Assembly (NCBI RefSeq): GCF_011752525.1
Contig: NZ_VWXI01000014.1
Location: 105,454-169,453 of the forward strand
DNA length: 64,000 nt
Source of the DNA: Pantoea sp. Cy-639
GTDB lineage: Bacteria; Pseudomonadota; Gammaproteobacteria; Pseudomonadales; Pseudomonadaceae
Direction: 5' to 3'
The translations under genes and the position numbers were made by a program. Shown in pieces: positions 45,343-53,850 of this stretch (its first letter is position 1; each line of letters starts with the position of its first letter). The notes beneath the pieces were generated by a model, which saw only the letters and a program-made list of their open reading frames with translations, ran no database searches and was not told the origin of the DNA.

Positions 45343-46488
45343 ATGGATATTCGACAACTGCAACAACTCGTGCCCGAGCCTGGGCGCGACTTCGATGCCG
45401 CTGCCTGCCTGGCGGTCATTCCGGCCCTGTCACGGCTGGCCGATACCCCGCAAGACCCGACCTACCACGCCGAGGGCGACGTGTGGATTCACACCCGCCT
45501 GGTGGTCGAGGCCTTGCTGGCGCAGCCGGCCTATCAGCAGGCCAGCGCCGAGCAGCGCTTCGTGCTGTTTTTCGCGGCCTTGCTGCATGACATCGCCAAA
45601 CCCGACACCACGGTGATCGACGCCGAGACCGGGCGCATCGGCCAGCCCGGCCATTCGCGCCGTGGCGCGGTGGACGCACGCCTGTTGCTGTGGCGCGCCG
45701 GTGTGCCGTTCGAGCTGCGCGAGCAGGTCTGCCGGATCATCGCCGTGCACCAGTTGCCGTTCTTCGCCTTGCAGGGCGACCGCAGCGGCCGCAGTGCCGA
45801 GTTCCTGCTGCACAAGCTGTCGTGGGAACTGCCCGTGTGGATGCTCTGCGCGGTGGCCGAGGCCGACATGCAGGGCCGCGACTATGCCGGCAAGGCCGAG
45901 GTGCTGACCGCCATCGAGCTGTGGCGCGAACTGGCGGCCGAGGAGGGCTGCCTGCACGGGCCGCGGGCGTTCGCCGACGACTACACGCGCATCCAGTACC
46001 TGCGTGGCGCCAGGGTGCATCCCGATTATCCGCTGCATGCCCCGGAGGGCTCGTCGGTGGTGATGCTTTCAGGCCTGCCGGCCAGCGGCAAGGACACCTG
46101 GACCGCGCGTCACCATCCGCACCTGCCGGTGGTGTCGTTCGACGATGCGCGCCAGGCCCTGGGCCTGCGCCATGGGCAGAACGAAGGTGCCGCGGCGCAC
46201 TATGCCATCGACCGGGCCAAGGCCCTGCTGCGCGAGCGTCGGCCGTTCGTGTGGAACTCGACGCACCTGTCGGCGCAGATGCGCAGCCGTACCCTGGACT
46301 TGCTGTACGGCTATGGCGCGCAGGTGCAGATCGTCTACCTGGAGCGCCCGGAGGGCGAGATCATGCGGCGCAACCAGCGGCGCGACACCTCGCTGCGCAA
46401 CGATGATATCCGGCGCATGCTGTTCAAGTGGGAGGTGCCGCTGCCGACCGAGGCGCACCGCGTCACGTACCAGGCCGTGACCGGGTGA
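45343..46488 (+). CDS. HD-Pnk: HD phosphoesterase fused to polynucleotide 5'-kinase
   Basis: This 381-aa protein has an N-terminal HD domain (VWIHTRLVVEALL, FFAALLHDIAKPDTT with His82-Asp83, GHSRRGAVDARLLLW, IIAVHQLPF). A C-terminal P-loop kinase follows: MLSGLPASGKDTW (Walker A 244-252), VVSFDDAR, and RRNQRRDTSLRNDDIRRML lid region. The architecture matches Runella slithyformis HD-Pnk, shown to have 2',3'-phosphoesterase and 5'-OH kinase activities. It would prepare broken RNA ends for the ligase encoded just upstream. AAGGAG lies 9 bases before ATG 45343. Confidence 0.88.
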   Translation: MDIRQLQQLVPEPGRDFDAAACLAVIPALSRLADTPQDPTYHAEGDVWIHTRLVVEALLAQPAYQQASAEQRFVLFFAALLHDIAKPDTTVIDAETGRIGQPGHSRRGAVDARLLLWRAGVPFELREQVCRIIAVHQLPFFALQGDRSGRSAEFLLHKLSWELPVWMLCAVAEADMQGRDYAGKAEVLTAIELWRELAAEEGCLHGPRAFADDYTRIQYLRGARVHPDYPLHAPEGSSVVMLSGLPASGKDTWTARHHPHLPVVSFDDARQALGLRHGQNEGAAAHYAIDRAKALLRERRPFVWNSTHLSAQMRSRTLDLLYGYGAQVQIVYLERPEGEIMRRNQRRDTSLRNDDIRRMLFKWEVPLPTEAHRVTYQAVTG

Positions 46489-46513
46489 GGCGCGGTGCCC
46501 GCCAGTCACTGCC

Positions 46514-47335
46514 TCAGACCATCGCCAGGCGCTGCTTGCGCGTCGGGGCCGGGAACGCCTGGTCGATCATCCGGCAATCCTCTGCGTCCAGTACCAGTTC
46601 AGCTGCCGCAGCGTTCAGCCGCACATGTTCCGCTGCCACCGCCTTGGGAATGGCGATCACCCCCTCGCCACGGGTCACCCAGGCCAGGCTCACCTGCGCT
46701 GGCGTGGCGCCATGGCGCTCGGCGACCTGGGCCATGACCGGATGGCGCAACAGGCGTCCGGCCTGGGCCAGGGGGCAGTAGGCCATGGTCGGCAAGCGCT
46801 GTTCGCGACTCCAGGGCAGCAGGTCGAACTCGATGCCGCGTTCGGCCGGGTTGTACAGCACCTGGTTGGTGGCGCAGGCGGCATTGTCCAGTTCCTGCAG
46901 GTCGTCGAGGTCGAAGTTGGACACGCCCCAGCGGCGGATCTTGCCTTGCTCGACCAGGCGCTCGAAGGCTTCGACGGTCTCCTCCAGCGGATACTGGCCA
47001 CGCCAGTGCAGCAGGTACAGGTCGATGCAGTCGGTGCCCAGGCGTTTCAGGCTGCGTTCGCAGGCTGCCGGCACGCCGCGCCGGCTGGCATTGTGCGGAT
47101 AGACCTTGCTGACCAGGAACACCTGCTCGCGGCGTCCGGCGATGGCTTGGCCGACCACCTGCTCGGCACCGCCTTCGGCATACATCTCGGCGCTGTCGAT
47201 CAGGCTCAGTCCCAGGTCGATGCCTTGTTGCAGAGCGGCCACCTCGGCGGCCTTGCGGCCTGGGTCTTCGCCCATGTACCAGGTGCCCTGGCCGATGGCC
47301 GGTACACGGGATCCCGCCAGATTCACATAACGCAT
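46514..47335 (-). CDS. Aldo/keto reductase
   Basis: This 273-aa TIM-barrel NADPH enzyme has the catalytic set: LSLIDSAEMYAEGGAEQVVGQAI (Asp, Tyr), FLVSKVYPHNASRRG (Lys), and DLYLLHWRGQYPLEET (His). IRRWGVSNFDLDDLQEL and IAIPKAVAAEHVRLNA bind the cofactor. It likely reduces aldehydes or ketones. The LysR gene ends 13 bases inside its 5' end on the same strand, so the two may be co-transcribed. Confidence 0.92.
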   Translation of the reverse strand: MRYVNLAGSRVPAIGQGTWYMGEDPGRKAAEVAALQQGIDLGLSLIDSAEMYAEGGAEQVVGQAIAGRREQVFLVSKVYPHNASRRGVPAACERSLKRLGTDCIDLYLLHWRGQYPLEETVEAFERLVEQGKIRRWGVSNFDLDDLQELDNAACATNQVLYNPAERGIEFDLLPWSREQRLPTMAYCPLAQAGRLLRHPVMAQVAERHGATPAQVSLAWVTRGEGVIAIPKAVAAEHVRLNAAAAELVLDAEDCRMIDQAFPAPTRKQRLAMV

Positions 47336-48228
47336 GTCACCTCCTGTGGATGGGTATGGGCAAGCAGGACGTCGAGCAACGCCTCGGCGGCCTTGGACAG
47401 TTTATGGTCGCTCAGCGCGATGACGCCGATGCGGCGCTCGACCGTGGGCTCCACCAGTTGCACGCAGCGTGCGCCGAGCTGTTGCATCTGCTCGATGCAC
47501 AAGGCCGGCACGGCACTGACGCCCAGGCCGCTGGCGACCATGCGGCCGATGGTCGCCAACTGATGGCTTTCGAAGGCCACCGCCAGCTTGCCATGGCCGG
47601 CCGCCAGGTGCTGCTCGAGCAACAGACGTACCGCCGAGGGGCGCTGCAAGGCGATGAAGTCCTCGGCCAGCAGTTGCTGCCAGCGCACCTGTGGCAGGCG
47701 GGCCAGGGGCGAGTCGGCGGGCACCACGGCGACGAAGCGATCCAGGTACAGCGGGTGGAAGCGCAGCGCCTCGCTGCTGTCGGGCTCGAAGCCGATGCCC
47801 AGCTCGACGCGGCGATGGCGCACCAGCTCCAGCACCTGCTCGTTGATCACGTCGTGCACGGTGACGTTGACCTTCGGGTAGCGCTGGCGGAACACCTTCA
47901 GCGACTGCGGCAGCAGGTTGCCGGCGAAGGCGGGCATGGCCGCCACCGAGACCCGGCCCAGTTGCAGGGTGAAGCGCTGGCGCAGCAGTTCCTCGGTGTC
48001 GTCCCAGTCGGCCAGCAGGCGCCTGGCCAGGGGCAGCAGCACCTCGCCCTCGGGGGTGAGGCTGACGCTGCGGGTGGTGCGGGTGAGCAGGGCGCCGCCG
48101 AGGTTGTCCTCCAGCGCCTTGATGGTCAGGCTCAGGGCCGGTTGCGACACGTGCAGGTGCTCGCCGGCCTGGGCGAAGCTCTGGTACTTGGCCACGGTGA
48201 CGAAGGCCCGCAGCTGCTTGACGTTCAT
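47323..48228 (-). CDS. LysR family transcriptional regulator
   Basis: This 301-aa protein begins MNVKQLRAFVTVAKYQSFAQAGEHLHVSQPALSLTIKALEDNLGGALLTRTTRSVSLTPEG, a standard LysR HTH of the CynR/CbbR-like group. The effector domain contains RYPKVNVTVHDVINEQV and GIGFEPDSSEALRF. It is divergent from the CoA-transferase operon, 121 bases apart, and is its probable regulator. ATG at 48228 gives the usual N-terminus; an open frame 36 bases longer is less likely. Confidence 0.92.
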   Translation of the reverse strand: MNVKQLRAFVTVAKYQSFAQAGEHLHVSQPALSLTIKALEDNLGGALLTRTTRSVSLTPEGEVLLPLARRLLADWDDTEELLRQRFTLQLGRVSVAAMPAFAGNLLPQSLKVFRQRYPKVNVTVHDVINEQVLELVRHRRVELGIGFEPDSSEALRFHPLYLDRFVAVVPADSPLARLPQVRWQQLLAEDFIALQRPSAVRLLLEQHLAAGHGKLAVAFESHQLATIGRMVASGLGVSAVPALCIEQMQQLGARCVQLVEPTVERRIGVIALSDHKLSKAAEALLDVLLAHTHPQEVTCVM

Positions 48229-48325
48229 GACGGGGGTGAGCCTTTGTTTTGTAAAAGTTATCAATCGATGACGAAAACAAAATTAACAAATCAGTCGACT
48301 ACAGTGAAGATGACCGTACGGTTCC

Positions 48326-48340
48326 AACAACTACAAAAGG
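48326..48340 (+). promoter_or_regulatory. CA motif (Hfq/Crc site) at the CoA-transferase alpha start
   Basis: AACAACTACAAAAGG includes the Shine-Dalgarno region about 9 bases before ATG 48350. It fits the A-rich AAnAAnAA-type element bound by Hfq/Crc to block translation. Confidence 0.55.
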
Positions 48341-48349
48341 CGACTGAGC

Positions 48350-49048
48350 ATGGCCGGACTGGACAAGCGCGTAGCAACCTATGAAGAGGCCCTGGCAGGC
48401 CTGACCGACAACATGACGGTGCTGGCTGGCGGCTTCGGCCTGTGCGGCATCCCCGAAAACCTCATCGCCGAGATCAAGCGCCGTGGCGTCAAGGGCCTGA
48501 CCGTGGTCTCCAACAACTGCGGCGTCGATGGCTTTGGCCTGGGCGTGCTGCTCGAAGAGCGGCAGATCCGCAAGATGATCGCCTCCTACGTCGGCGAAAA
48601 CGCCGAATTCGAACGCCAGCTGCTCAGCGGCGAACTGGAAGTCGAACTCACCCCGCAAGGCACCCTGGCCGAGAAGATGCGCGCCGGCGGCGCCGGCATC
48701 CCGGCGTTCTTCACCGCCACCGGCTACGGCACCCCGGTCGCCGAAGGCAAGGAGGTGCGCGAGTTCAACGGGCGCAAGTACATCCTCGAAGAATCCATCA
48801 CCGGCGACTTCGCCATCGTCAAGGGCTGGAAGGCCGACCACTACGGCAACGTGGTCTACCGCCACACCGCGCAGAACTTCAACCCGCTGGCCGCCACCGC
48901 CGGCAAGATCACCGTGGTCGAAGTCGAGGAGATCGTCGAGCCTGGTGTGCTGCTGCCCAGCGAGATCCACACCCCGGGCATCTATGTCGACCGGGTCATC
49001 CTCGGCACCTTCGAAAAGCGCATCGAAAAGCGCACCGTCAAGGCCTGA
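48350..49048 (+). CDS. 3-oxoacid CoA-transferase, alpha subunit (ScoA/AtoD type)
   Basis: This 232-aa subunit, with the next gene, moves CoA between succinyl- or acetyl-CoA and acetoacetate. TVLAGGFGLCGIPENLIAEIKRRGVKGLTVVSNNCGVDGFGLGVLL contains the family signature GGFGLCGIPE. TPQGTLAEKMRAGGAGIPAFFTATGYGTPVAEGKE is also conserved. The beta subunit follows 35 bases on. The LysR gene is divergent. The likely role is acetoacetate or ketone-body use. Confidence 0.95.
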   Translation: MAGLDKRVATYEEALAGLTDNMTVLAGGFGLCGIPENLIAEIKRRGVKGLTVVSNNCGVDGFGLGVLLEERQIRKMIASYVGENAEFERQLLSGELEVELTPQGTLAEKMRAGGAGIPAFFTATGYGTPVAEGKEVREFNGRKYILEESITGDFAIVKGWKADHYGNVVYRHTAQNFNPLAATAGKITVVEVEEIVEPGVLLPSEIHTPGIYVDRVILGTFEKRIEKRTVKA

Positions 49049-49062
49049 GCGCCGTCCTCGAG

Positions 49063-49074
49063 AACAACAAAGAG
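49063..49074 (+). promoter_or_regulatory. CA motif (Hfq/Crc site) at the CoA-transferase beta start
   Basis: AACAACAAAGAG matches AAnAAnAA exactly and merges with the ribosome site 10-20 bases before ATG 49084. Confidence 0.6.
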
Positions 49075-49083
49075 ATCCTGACC

Positions 49084-49740
49084 ATGGCACTGACCCGCGA
49101 ACAGATGGCGCAACGCGTCGCCCGTGAACTGAAGGACGGCTACTACGTCAACCTGGGCATCGGCATCCCCACCCTGGTGGCCAACTACGTGCCCGCCGAC
49201 ATGGACGTGATGCTGCAGTCCGAGAACGGCCTGCTGGGCATGGGCGAGTTTCCCACCGAAGCCACCATCGATGCCGACATGATCAACGCCGGCAAGCAGA
49301 CCGTCACCGCCCGCCGTGGCGCGTCGATCTTCGATTCGGCGCAATCCTTCGCCATGATCCGTGGCGGTCACGTCGACCTCACCGTGCTCGGTGCCTTCGA
49401 GGTGGACGTGGAGGGCAACATCGCCTCGTGGATGATCCCCGGCAAGCTGGTCAAGGGCATGGGTGGCGCCATGGACCTGGTGGCCGGCGCCGAGAACATC
49501 ATCGTCACCATGACCCACGCTTCGAAGGATGGCGAATCCAAGCTGCTGACCAAGTGCAGCCTGCCGCTGACCGGTGCCGGCTGCATCCGCAAGGTACTGA
49601 CCGACCTGGCCTACCTGGAGATCGAGAACGGCGCCTTCATCCTGCGCGAGACCGCGCCGGGGGTGAGTGTCGAGGAAATCGTCGCGAAGACTGCCGGCAA
49701 GCTGATCGTGCCGGACGATGTGCGGGAAATGACCTTCTAA
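49084..49740 (+). CDS. 3-oxoacid CoA-transferase, beta subunit (ScoB/AtoA type)
   Basis: This 218-aa subunit carries the active-site Glu in LQSENGLLGMGEFP. Other family parts are GYYVNLGIGIPTLVANYVP, ASIFDSAQSFAMIRGGHVDLTVLGAFEVD and GAMDLVAGAENIIVTMTH. Its start has a CA motif over the ribosome site. A REP pair separates it from the permease gene. Confidence 0.95.
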   Translation: MALTREQMAQRVARELKDGYYVNLGIGIPTLVANYVPADMDVMLQSENGLLGMGEFPTEATIDADMINAGKQTVTARRGASIFDSAQSFAMIRGGHVDLTVLGAFEVDVEGNIASWMIPGKLVKGMGGAMDLVAGAENIIVTMTHASKDGESKLLTKCSLPLTGAGCIRKVLTDLAYLEIENGAFILRETAPGVSVEEIVAKTAGKLIVPDDVREMTF

Positions 49741-49756
49741 GCAGCCCCGTTGCAAG

Positions 49757-49835
49757 CGCCCCATCGCGGGGCAAGCCCGCTCCCACGAAGGACCACGCAT
49801 CCCTCGTGGGAGCGGGCTTGCCCCGCGATGGGGCG
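49757..49835. repeat. REP doublet (REPIN) with perfect 31-base arms
   Basis: Arms at 49757-49787 and 49805-49835 are perfect inverted copies, each with GCGGGGCAAGCCCGCTCCCAC inside, separated by 17 bases. It lies between the CoA-transferase beta and permease genes and can fold into a long cruciform or mRNA hairpin, which may uncouple their expression. Confidence 0.92.
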
Positions 49836-49851
49836 ACGCCGTTTCAGTCCT

Positions 49852-49873
49852 ATAACAATCAGAAAAAGGAAAA
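49852..49873 (+). promoter_or_regulatory. A-rich CA-like motif at the permease start
   Basis: ATAACAATCAGAAAAAGG continuing into AAAA lies over the ribosome site just before GTG 49878. It is a weaker match to AAnAAnAA than the two upstream sites. Confidence 0.45.
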
Positions 49874-49877
49874 TATC

Positions 49878-51296
49878 GTGGCCGCTGATATCCAAGACAG
49901 CCGCTCCGCCCGCTTTGCCCTGCGCTGCTCGAACTGGGCCGAACGCTGGTTCCCCGACTCCTGGGTGTTCGCCGCCCTGGCCGTGGTGCTGGTGTGCCTT
50001 GGCGCCCTGGCCATGGGCGCCAAGCCCACCGATACCGCCAAGGCCTTCGGCGACGGCTTCTGGAGCCTGATCCCGTTCACCATGCAGATGGCTTTCGTGG
50101 TCATCGGCGGCTATGTGGTGGCCAGCTCGCCGCCCGCCGCGCGCCTGATCGACCGCCTGGCGCGGATTCCGCGCAACGGCCGTTCGGCCGTGTGCTGGGT
50201 GGCCTTGATCTCGATGCTTGCCTCCTTGCTCAACTGGGGGCTGTCGCTGGTGTTCGGCGGCCTGCTGGTACGTGCCCTGGCCCGGCGCAGCGACCTGAAG
50301 ATGGACTACCGCGCCGCCGGCGCCGCCGCCTACCTGGGCCTGGGCGCCGTGTGGGCGCTGGGCCTGTCGTCCTCGGCCGCGCAGTTGCAGGCCAACCCGG
50401 CCAGCCTGCCGCCGTCGATCCTGTCGATCACCGGGGTGATCCCGTTCACCGAGACCATCTTCCTCTGGCAGTCCGGGGTGATGCTGGCGGTGCTGGTGAT
50501 CGTGTCGCTGGTCATCGCCTATGCCACCGCGCCGGGCCCGAACAGCGCGCGCAGCGCCGCGGACTGCGGCGTCGACCCGAGCTTCAGCGCGCCGCCGCCG
50601 GCGCAGCGCACCCGGCCGGGCGAATGGCTGGAGCACAGCCCGATCCTGATCCTGCTGCTGGTGGCCCTGGCCGCCGGCTGGCTGTACCAGGAGTTCGCCA
50701 CCAAGCCCGCGATCACCGCGATTTCCGGGCTGAACACCTACAACCTGCTGTTCATCATGCTCGGCGCCTTGCTCCACTGGCGTCCGCGCAGCTTCCTCGA
50801 TGCCGTGGCCCGCGCCGTGCCGACCACTACCGGGGTGCTGATCCAGTTCCCGCTGTACGGCTCGATCGCCGCCATCCTCACCCAGGTCAAGGGCGCCGAT
50901 GCCCAGACCCTGGCCCACCACATCTCGCTGTTCTTCACCCAGATCGCTACCCACGACACCTATGCGCTGTTGATGGGCGTGTACTCGGCGGTGTTGGGCT
51001 TCTTCATCCCGTCCGGGGGTGGCAAGTGGATCATCGAGGCGCCGTACGTGATGCTGGTGGCCAACGACCTGCAGTATCACCTGGGCTGGGCGGTGCAGAT
51101 CTACAACGCCGCCGAGGCGCTGCCGAACCTGATCAACCCGTTCTACATGCTGCCGCTGCTGGGTGTGCTGGGGCTCAAGGCGCGTGACCTGATCGGCTTC
51201 TCGTTCGTGCAGCTGCTGGTGCATGTGCCGTTGGTGCTGGTGTTGCTGTGGGCACTGGGAACGACCTTGCAGTATGTGCCGCCGGTGATGCCGTAA
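49878..51296 (+). CDS. atoE: Short-chain fatty acid permease, AtoE family
   Basis: This 472-aa inner-membrane protein starts with GTG at 49878, AAAAGG 7-10 bases upstream. About eleven hydrophobic helices include SWVFAALAVVLVCLGALAMG, MQMAFVVIGGYVVASS and GVYSAVLGFFIPSGGGKWIIEAPYVM, the last a hallmark of the AtoE/SCFA family. It should bring in acetoacetate or short-chain acids for the CoA-transferase encoded upstream. The REP doublet lies between. Confidence 0.93.
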   Translation: MAADIQDSRSARFALRCSNWAERWFPDSWVFAALAVVLVCLGALAMGAKPTDTAKAFGDGFWSLIPFTMQMAFVVIGGYVVASSPPAARLIDRLARIPRNGRSAVCWVALISMLASLLNWGLSLVFGGLLVRALARRSDLKMDYRAAGAAAYLGLGAVWALGLSSSAAQLQANPASLPPSILSITGVIPFTETIFLWQSGVMLAVLVIVSLVIAYATAPGPNSARSAADCGVDPSFSAPPPAQRTRPGEWLEHSPILILLLVALAAGWLYQEFATKPAITAISGLNTYNLLFIMLGALLHWRPRSFLDAVARAVPTTTGVLIQFPLYGSIAAILTQVKGADAQTLAHHISLFFTQIATHDTYALLMGVYSAVLGFFIPSGGGKWIIEAPYVMLVANDLQYHLGWAVQIYNAAEALPNLINPFYMLPLLGVLGLKARDLIGFSFVQLLVHVPLVLVLLWALGTTLQYVPPVMP

Positions 51297-51534
51297 GGCG
51301 GGGGCGCGGGCTGCATGGCGCGCCGGCAAGGATCGCCGGTGCTGCTTTGCGGTCCTCCCACGACACAAGACCGCTCCTGCTGGTGACTGATGCGCCGGTG
51401 GCACTTGCTCTGCCAGCCAGACCCCTTTGTCGTCCTGATCAGCTCAAGCCCGCGGCATGGCTGATTGCATGTCGGGTGATGTCAATTTAATATCGCGCCT
51501 TGTTTGACTAGACGTTCATCCATCAGGAGTTGCA

Positions 51535-51888
51535 ATGAAGACGATTTCGACCTGCCTGAGCACCATGCTCATGGGCTCGCTGTTGGCAGGCTGCGCCACC
51601 CAGGACGCGCTGGACACCAGCCGCCTGACCCGTTTCGACGAGTACCATGCCAACCTCGAAAGCCAAGGCGCGCGCTATACCCTGGACAGCTACATCATTC
51701 CGTTCCAGAACCCGTTCTATATCAGTGTCCAGCGTGATGACGGCAAGCCCTTGTCGGTGAACGAGGCGGCGGCCGTCGCTCAGCCCTATATCGAGCCGCG
51801 TGGCTGCACCGCGCCGGTCGTACGACGCGCCGACCTCGACCGGAGCAATGCTGCGAAGACCCAGTGGTTGATCGGCATCGAATGTTGA
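51535..51888 (+). CDS. Small lipoprotein of unknown function
   Basis: This 117-aa protein starts MKTISTCLSTMLMGSLLAGC, a standard lipobox (LAGC) with acylated Cys20. The mature part, about 98 residues, includes RYTLDSYIIPFQNPFYISVQRDD and two Cys (RGCTAP and the final C), possibly a disulfide. I recognise no family. CAGGAG lies upstream of the ATG. Two hairpins follow the stop. Confidence 0.8.
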   Translation: MKTISTCLSTMLMGSLLAGCATQDALDTSRLTRFDEYHANLESQGARYTLDSYIIPFQNPFYISVQRDDGKPLSVNEAAAVAQPYIEPRGCTAPVVRRADLDRSNAAKTQWLIGIEC

Positions 51889-51914
51889 GATTCGGGCAGG
51901 CGCCTGCCCGAATC
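51889..51914. terminator. Perfect 26-base palindrome after the lipoprotein gene
   Basis: Arms GATTCGGGCAGGC/GCCTGCCCGAATC meet without a loop directly after the stop, followed by GTTT. A likely terminator for the lipoprotein gene. Confidence 0.7.
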
Positions 51915-51930
51915 GTTTCGGCAAGCCCAC

Positions 51931-51952
51931 CGCGACCGTCCGAGCGGTCGCG
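51931..51952. terminator. Second stem-loop in the convergent gap
   Basis: CGCGACCG and CGGTCGCG pair around TCCGAG, 34 bases before the stop of the convergent lyase gene. It may end the lyase transcript. Confidence 0.5.
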
Positions 51953-51986
51953 ATGTGCCGTGGACTTGCCCGCTGCTGGAAAATGA

Positions 51987-52880
51987 TCAGTCGAGGTTGC
52001 GCAGGGTGTCCAGCAATGCCTTCAGCGTGCTGCGCCCCGACTCATCCAGCCCGAACACCGGCCGCCGTGGTTCGCCCACCGGCAGGCCGGTCATGCCCAG
52101 CCCGGCCTTGATGGTCGCCGGCAAGCCTCCCTTGAGAATGAAGTCGAGCAACGGCAACTGCCGGTAGAACAGCGCCTTGGCCTGTTCCAGCTCACCGCTT
52201 TGCACCGCCTGGTACAGACGCAGGTTCAGCTCGGGAATCAGGTTGGCCGCCGCCGTGCACCAGCCCGTGGCACCTGCCACGAACGCCTCCAGCGCCAGCG
52301 GGTTGCAGCCGTTGTAGAACGGCACCTGCCCCTCGCCAAGCAACTGCAGCTTGTGCATGCGCTGGATGTCGCCGGTGCTCTCCTTGACCATGGTCACGTT
52401 ATCGACCTCGCGCACAATGCGCAGGATCAGCTCCACCGGCATGTCGGTGCCGCTGGTGGCGGGGTTGTTGTAGAGCATGATCGGGATGTCGATGGCCGCG
52501 CCTATGGCGCGGTAGTGCTGGAGGATCTCGGCTTCGCTGAGCTTCCAGTACGCCGCCGGCAGCACCATCACCGCGTCGGCGCCGTGCTGCTGGGCGAAGC
52601 GGGCGCGGCGCACGGCGCCGGCAGTGGTCAGGTCGGAGACGCTGACGATGCTCGGCACGCGCTTGGCGATGCGCTCCAGGCTGTACTGGGCGACCTGCCG
52701 CCATTCGCTGTCGCTCAGATAAGCGCCTTCGCCGGTGCTGCCCAGCGGGGCGATGGCGTGGGCGCCGTCTGCGATCAGGCGGTCGATGGACTGGCCCAGC
52801 GCGGGCAGGTCGAGCTGTTCGCCGTCGGCGCTGAACGGGGTGATGGTGTAGCCGATGATGCCGTGGAATGGGTTAGTCAT
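51987..52880 (-). CDS. Dihydrodipicolinate synthase family (DapA/NanA-like) lyase
   Basis: This 297-aa TIM-barrel aldolase has the family signature GSTGEGAYLSDSEWRQV. PIMLYNNPATSGTDMP holds the Tyr, and VTMVKESTGDIQRM the Schiff-base Lys. It is not biosynthetic dapA by context; such paralogues split or form 2-keto acids. The class II aldolase gene lies 33 bases upstream on the same strand, so they probably form one catabolic pathway. ATG at 52880 gives the usual start. Confidence 0.9.
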   Translation of the reverse strand: MTNPFHGIIGYTITPFSADGEQLDLPALGQSIDRLIADGAHAIAPLGSTGEGAYLSDSEWRQVAQYSLERIAKRVPSIVSVSDLTTAGAVRRARFAQQHGADAVMVLPAAYWKLSEAEILQHYRAIGAAIDIPIMLYNNPATSGTDMPVELILRIVREVDNVTMVKESTGDIQRMHKLQLLGEGQVPFYNGCNPLALEAFVAGATGWCTAAANLIPELNLRLYQAVQSGELEQAKALFYRQLPLLDFILKGGLPATIKAGLGMTGLPVGEPRRPVFGLDESGRSTLKALLDTLRNLD

Positions 52881-52913
52881 TGTGCAAGGCTCCGCAAGCA
52901 AGGCGTAAAGGGA

Positions 52914-53696
52914 TCAGTTCAGGCAGTCGGTATGGGCACGCAGGGCCTGGCGGGCGTAATAGTTGAAGGCGGCGCCGTGGCGCTTGGGCCGGTCGATCCA
53001 GTCGTGGGCGTCGCGACCCAGCTCCGGGGCGATCGGCTTGATGCTGCCGGCGGCCATCGCCAGCAGTTGCAGACGCGCGGCGCGCTCGATCAGTTGGGCA
53101 TAGACGCAGGCCTGCTCGATGCTGCTGCCGGTGGACAGCTGGCCGTGGTGCGAGAGCAGGATGGCGCGCTTGTCGCCCAGGGCGGCGCTGATGATCTCGC
53201 CTTCCTCGTTGCCCACCGGCACGCCCGGCCAGGCTTGGAGGAATGCGCAGTCCTCGTAGAGCGGGCACAGGTCCATGTGCGAGACCTGCAGCGGCACTTC
53301 GAGCATCGACAGGGCGGCGACATGGGTGGGGTGGGTGTGGATGATGCAACTGACGTCCGGGCGCGCGCGGTAAACCCAGCTGTGGAAGCGATTGGCCGGG
53401 TTGGGCATGCCTGTGCCTTCCAGCACCTCGAGGTCTTCGTTGACCAGCAGCAGGTTGCTGGCGGTGATCTCGTCGAAGCCCAGGCCCAGTTGCTGGGTAT
53501 AGAAGGTGCCAGGCTGCGGGCCGCGGGCGCTGATCTGCCCGGCCAGGCCCGAGTCGTGGCCGTGGTCGAAGAGAATTCGGCAGGTCAGGGCCAGCTTTTC
53601 GCGCACAGTCCACGTATTATCCGCGAGCGAGCCTTGCATCTGTGTCAGTGCCTTTTGCACCAGTTGGTCTTTGCTGTGGGTAAGGGTATTGGCCAT
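52914..53696 (-). CDS. Class II aldolase/adducin family protein
   Basis: This 260-aa protein has metal-binding His residues in SCIIHTHPTHVAALSM and LLSHHGQLSTGSSIEQA, plus DHGHDSGLAGQISARGP near the N-terminus. Family members cleave sugar phosphates or decarboxylate small acids with zinc or another metal. It heads an operon with the DapA-like lyase and is divergent from an XRE-cupin regulator. Substrate unknown. Confidence 0.9.
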   Translation of the reverse strand: MANTLTHSKDQLVQKALTQMQGSLADNTWTVREKLALTCRILFDHGHDSGLAGQISARGPQPGTFYTQQLGLGFDEITASNLLLVNEDLEVLEGTGMPNPANRFHSWVYRARPDVSCIIHTHPTHVAALSMLEVPLQVSHMDLCPLYEDCAFLQAWPGVPVGNEEGEIISAALGDKRAILLSHHGQLSTGSSIEQACVYAQLIERAARLQLLAMAAGSIKPIAPELGRDAHDWIDRPKRHGAAFNYYARQALRAHTDCLN

Positions 53697-53798
53697 GGGG
53701 CGCTTTCCTCTGTGGCGTGATGACGGATGTCAGGGCTGGCTCGCCCCCGAGCTTTGGACGGTGAGGGGGCGGGCCATCAGATGACACAAATAATCCTA

Positions 53799-53817
53799 TA
53801 TGACACAAAGTGTCATA
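53799..53817. promoter_or_regulatory. Palindromic operator between the aldolase and XRE-cupin genes
   Basis: TATGACACAAAGTGTCATA has perfect 8-base arms. A half site GATGACACAAA lies 20 bases to the left (53780-53790). The site is 34 bases before the XRE start and about 100 from the aldolase start, fitting control by the XRE protein. Confidence 0.7.
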
Positions 53818-53850
53818 AGCAAGTGCGTTCGTTCGGGAAATCCGCGTCAC

